Assembly (NCBI GenBank): GCA_019421925.1
Contig: JAHZEH010000129.1
Coordinates: forward strand, 1 to 5,981
Source: Clostridia bacterium
Lineage (GTDB): Bacteria; Bacillota; Clostridia; Christensenellales; CALWSW01
Direction: 5' to 3'
DNA length: 5,981 nucleotides
Within the stretch, counting starts at the first letter, position 1, and every line of letters begins with the position of its first letter. This document shows, in pieces, positions 4,303 through 5,981 of the stretch. Made by a program: the position numbers and the translations under genes. A model generated the notes under the pieces. That model did not search any database, was not told where the DNA came from, and saw nothing but the letters and a program-made list of their open reading frames with translations.

Positions 4303-5979
4303 TTACTGGGCGACCGCCTGTGCTGCTGCCGCGCCGGCCAGCCTGCCAAAGGTCAGATAGGAGATCAGTGCGGAACCGCTGCCCGGATACTCATAGCACA
4401 GGAACTGGGCATTGGCCACCTCTCCCGCCGCATACAGGCCGGGAATGGCCTGTCCCTCGGTGTTGATCACCTGGCCCTGCATGTTGACACGGGGGCCGCC
4501 GAAGGTGCCGGAGATCACGTAAGTGTGCAGCAGCGCATAGTACGGGCCTTCGTCCACGGGGGTCATAAACTCCGCGGGCTTGTTGAAATCCTCATCCTCG
4601 CCCTTCGCGCAGAGCTCATTGTAGCGGGCCACCGTGGCCTCCAGTGTGGCCCCGTCCAGGCCGCAGGCTCCGGCCAGCTCGGCCAGAGTGTCGGCCTTGA
4701 AAGCGCGTCCCATGGAGATGGCGCGCTCCAGGCCCTCAACATAGCTCTTCTGATCAAAGATGCTGTAGAAGCAAGTGTACCCCCTGTCCAGCATGGCCGC
4801 AGTACGGGCAAAGCTGAAATTGTTTTCGTCCACGAAGCGTTCTCCATTTCCTGCCACAAACAGGCCGGTGGAGGCCGCCTGATAACTTCCGCCATTGGTG
4901 CTTGTCATATAGGTGAAGGTCACATCCAGGCAGTTGCCGATGCAGCCATCCCGGGCGATGATCTCGGCGCCTGCGTCACGGGCCATGATGAGGCCGTCGC
5001 CCGTGTTTCCCACCACGCCGGAGGAAACATAGGGGGTAATCAGGGGCTGATACTGGGCCATGAGCTCCTCGTTGCGGTCGAACGCGCCCGTGCAGAGGAT
5101 AACGGCGTCCGCGCGGATGGTGACATTTGCTCCCGTGGCGTCAACTGCATTGACGCCTACCACAACGCCGTTTTCCACGATCAGGGACTGGGCGGGCGTC
5201 TCGGTCAGGAAGGTTACGCCCAATTCAAGGGCGCGGTTCTCCATGGGGGTGGTATAGCCGTAGCCCTTCTGCTCAACAGGCAGATGACCGCGGGCCACAT
5301 TGGCGCGGTAGGGGTGCAGGGAGACAGGCTGCTCCATGAACTGAACGCCCATATCCTTGAGCCATTCCACGTTGTCCGCGGAGTTGTAGGCGATGGCTTG
5401 GATCATCTCAGGGTCCGCCAGATCACGGGCACAGTTCATGAGGTATTTGGCAAACTCCTCCTTGGTGTCCGTGCTGCCCGCCGCCTTCATGACGCTGGAC
5501 TCGGATGCCTGCAGCTTTCCGCCGCTGACGGATGAGCTGCCGCCCAGAACCGCCAGCTTCTCAATCACCAGAACCTCGGCGCCCTGCCCCGCCGCCTCGA
5601 TGGCTGCGGCCAAGCCGGCAATACCCGAGCCCACAACCAGCACCTGGGTCTCCAGCTGGGAGTCGGCATTCTTCTCCGCAGCGGGGAGCTCCTTGGTCTT
5701 CAGGGCCTCCACATCGCCGCCCGCCTGGGCGACACAGTCGGCCACCGCGCTCAGGATAGCGCCCCTGGAGATGGTCGCGCCCGAGACAGCCTCGATATTC
5801 AAGGACTGGTTTTCCACGATGTCCGCCGGAACCCGCTCGGCCACAGCCCGGAAGATGTGGGCAGTCTCCGCTTTCTCCTGATTCGGCGCCCAGCGAGAGC
5901 TGCACTCTTGCCTGCCCGCTTCCCCTACACGGCGCCCGTCTGAGCACTCGGCGGTGGTGGCCGTGCTGCCCGCCTGATA
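4303..5979 (-). CDS. FMN-binding/FAD-dependent flavoprotein reductase, fumarate-reductase family (5' partial)
   Basis: 558 residues are visible; the frame is open to the right edge and the true start is beyond it. Counting from the edge, residues 1-85 resemble an FMN-binding domain: YQAGSTATTAE, then ETAHIF, VAERVPADIVENQSLNIEAV, and SGAT (66-69), whose Thr69 is the expected site of covalent FMN attachment by ApbE. From ~112 follows a FAD_binding_2 domain: VVGSGIAGLAAAIEAA (117-122 is GxGxxG), the ribose-binding acid Glu140, LGGSSSVSGG, GNGERFVDE (~377-385), PGLYAAGEV (513-521) and YPGSGSA (531-537). Such proteins reduce fumarate, urocanate, cinnamates or similar enoates, usually outside the membrane as terminal reductases in anaerobic respiration. 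Residues matching the key active-site positions of Shewanella fumarate reductase seem absent, so the substrate is unlikely to be fumarate. Residues ~16-32 look unlike the family (possible local frameshifts). An internal GTG at 5844 would cut off most of the FMN domain and is unlikely to be the start. Confidence 0.85.
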   Translation of the reverse strand, partial: YQAGSTATTAECSDGRRVGEAGRQECSSRWAPNQEKAETAHIFRAVAERVPADIVENQSLNIEAVSGATISRGAILSAVADCVAQAGGDVEALKTKELPAAEKNADSQLETQVLVVGSGIAGLAAAIEAAGQGAEVLVIEKLAVLGGSSSVSGGKLQASESSVMKAAGSTDTKEEFAKYLMNCARDLADPEMIQAIAYNSADNVEWLKDMGVQFMEQPVSLHPYRANVARGHLPVEQKGYGYTTPMENRALELGVTFLTETPAQSLIVENGVVVGVNAVDATGANVTIRADAVILCTGAFDRNEELMAQYQPLITPYVSSGVVGNTGDGLIMARDAGAEIIARDGCIGNCLDVTFTYMTSTNGGSYQAASTGLFVAGNGERFVDENNFSFARTAAMLDRGYTCFYSIFDQKSYVEGLERAISMGRAFKADTLAELAGACGLDGATLEATVARYNELCAKGEDEDFNKPAEFMTPVDEGPYYALLHTYVISGTFGGPRVNMQGQVINTEGQAIPGLYAAGEVANAQFLCYEYPGSGSALISYLTFGRLAGAAAAQAVAQ

Positions 5980-5981
5980 TG

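Noticed and set aside
4237..5535. A 432-codon open frame on the + strand opposite the flavoprotein gene
   Set aside because: It mirrors the codon pattern of a GC-rich gene, has no ribosome binding site or recognisable domain, and begins inside the terminator hairpin. The opposite strand carries clear FAD-enzyme motifs.

Overview
The window looks like a chromosomal segment of an anaerobic, GC-rich, spore-forming Firmicute, most plausibly an Oscillospiraceae-type gut clostridium. This is inferred from the mix of families: a glycosyltransferase/GtrA fusion tail, a class C26 glutamine-amidotransferase-like hydrolase, a protein with a Spo0A-type DNA-binding domain, a two-component pair, and an FMN/FAD fumarate-reductase-type flavoprotein. 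Strong Shine-Dalgarno sites and compact GC-rich terminators fit this. No rRNA, tRNA, CRISPR array or insertion sequence is visible.

Layout. (1) 1-468 (+): the C-terminal end of a membrane protein with a GtrA domain; its start lies outside the window. A near-consensus promoter overlaps its stop codon, followed by a perfect hairpin. (2) 571-1293 (+): a C26 gamma-glutamyl hydrolase, followed by a bidirectional terminator shared with the next, convergent gene. (3) 1327-1803 (-): a small protein made essentially of a Spo0A C-terminal effector domain, with no receiver domain. Upstream of it, an AT-rich stretch (about 1740-1950) carries a candidate promoter and two sites with the exact Spo0A-box core TGTCGAA. 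(4) 1948-2643 (-): an OmpR-type response regulator, complete except for one in-frame TAG at codon 48, six codons before the phosphoacceptor Asp. (5) 2705-4225 (+): a multi-pass membrane histidine kinase, divergent from the regulator, with only 61 bp between the two start codons. (6) 4303-5979 (-): a flavoprotein reductase with an FMN-binding and a FAD-binding domain, running off the right edge. Its N-terminal segment shows signs of local frame disturbance. It shares a bidirectional hairpin terminator with the convergent kinase gene.

How they may work together. The kinase and regulator should form a sensor/response pair, but as read the regulator cannot be made at full length unless the TAG is an error or is read through. 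The Spo0A-domain protein lies just downstream of the regulator on the same strand, has its own candidate promoter, and is a candidate for control by Spo0A or by itself. The GtrA protein, the hydrolase and the flavoprotein look like separate transcription units with no evident link to the regulatory centre. The centre, about 1740-2710, is the most interesting part: a receiverless Spo0A-like regulator, 0A boxes and an amber-interrupted response regulator side by side.
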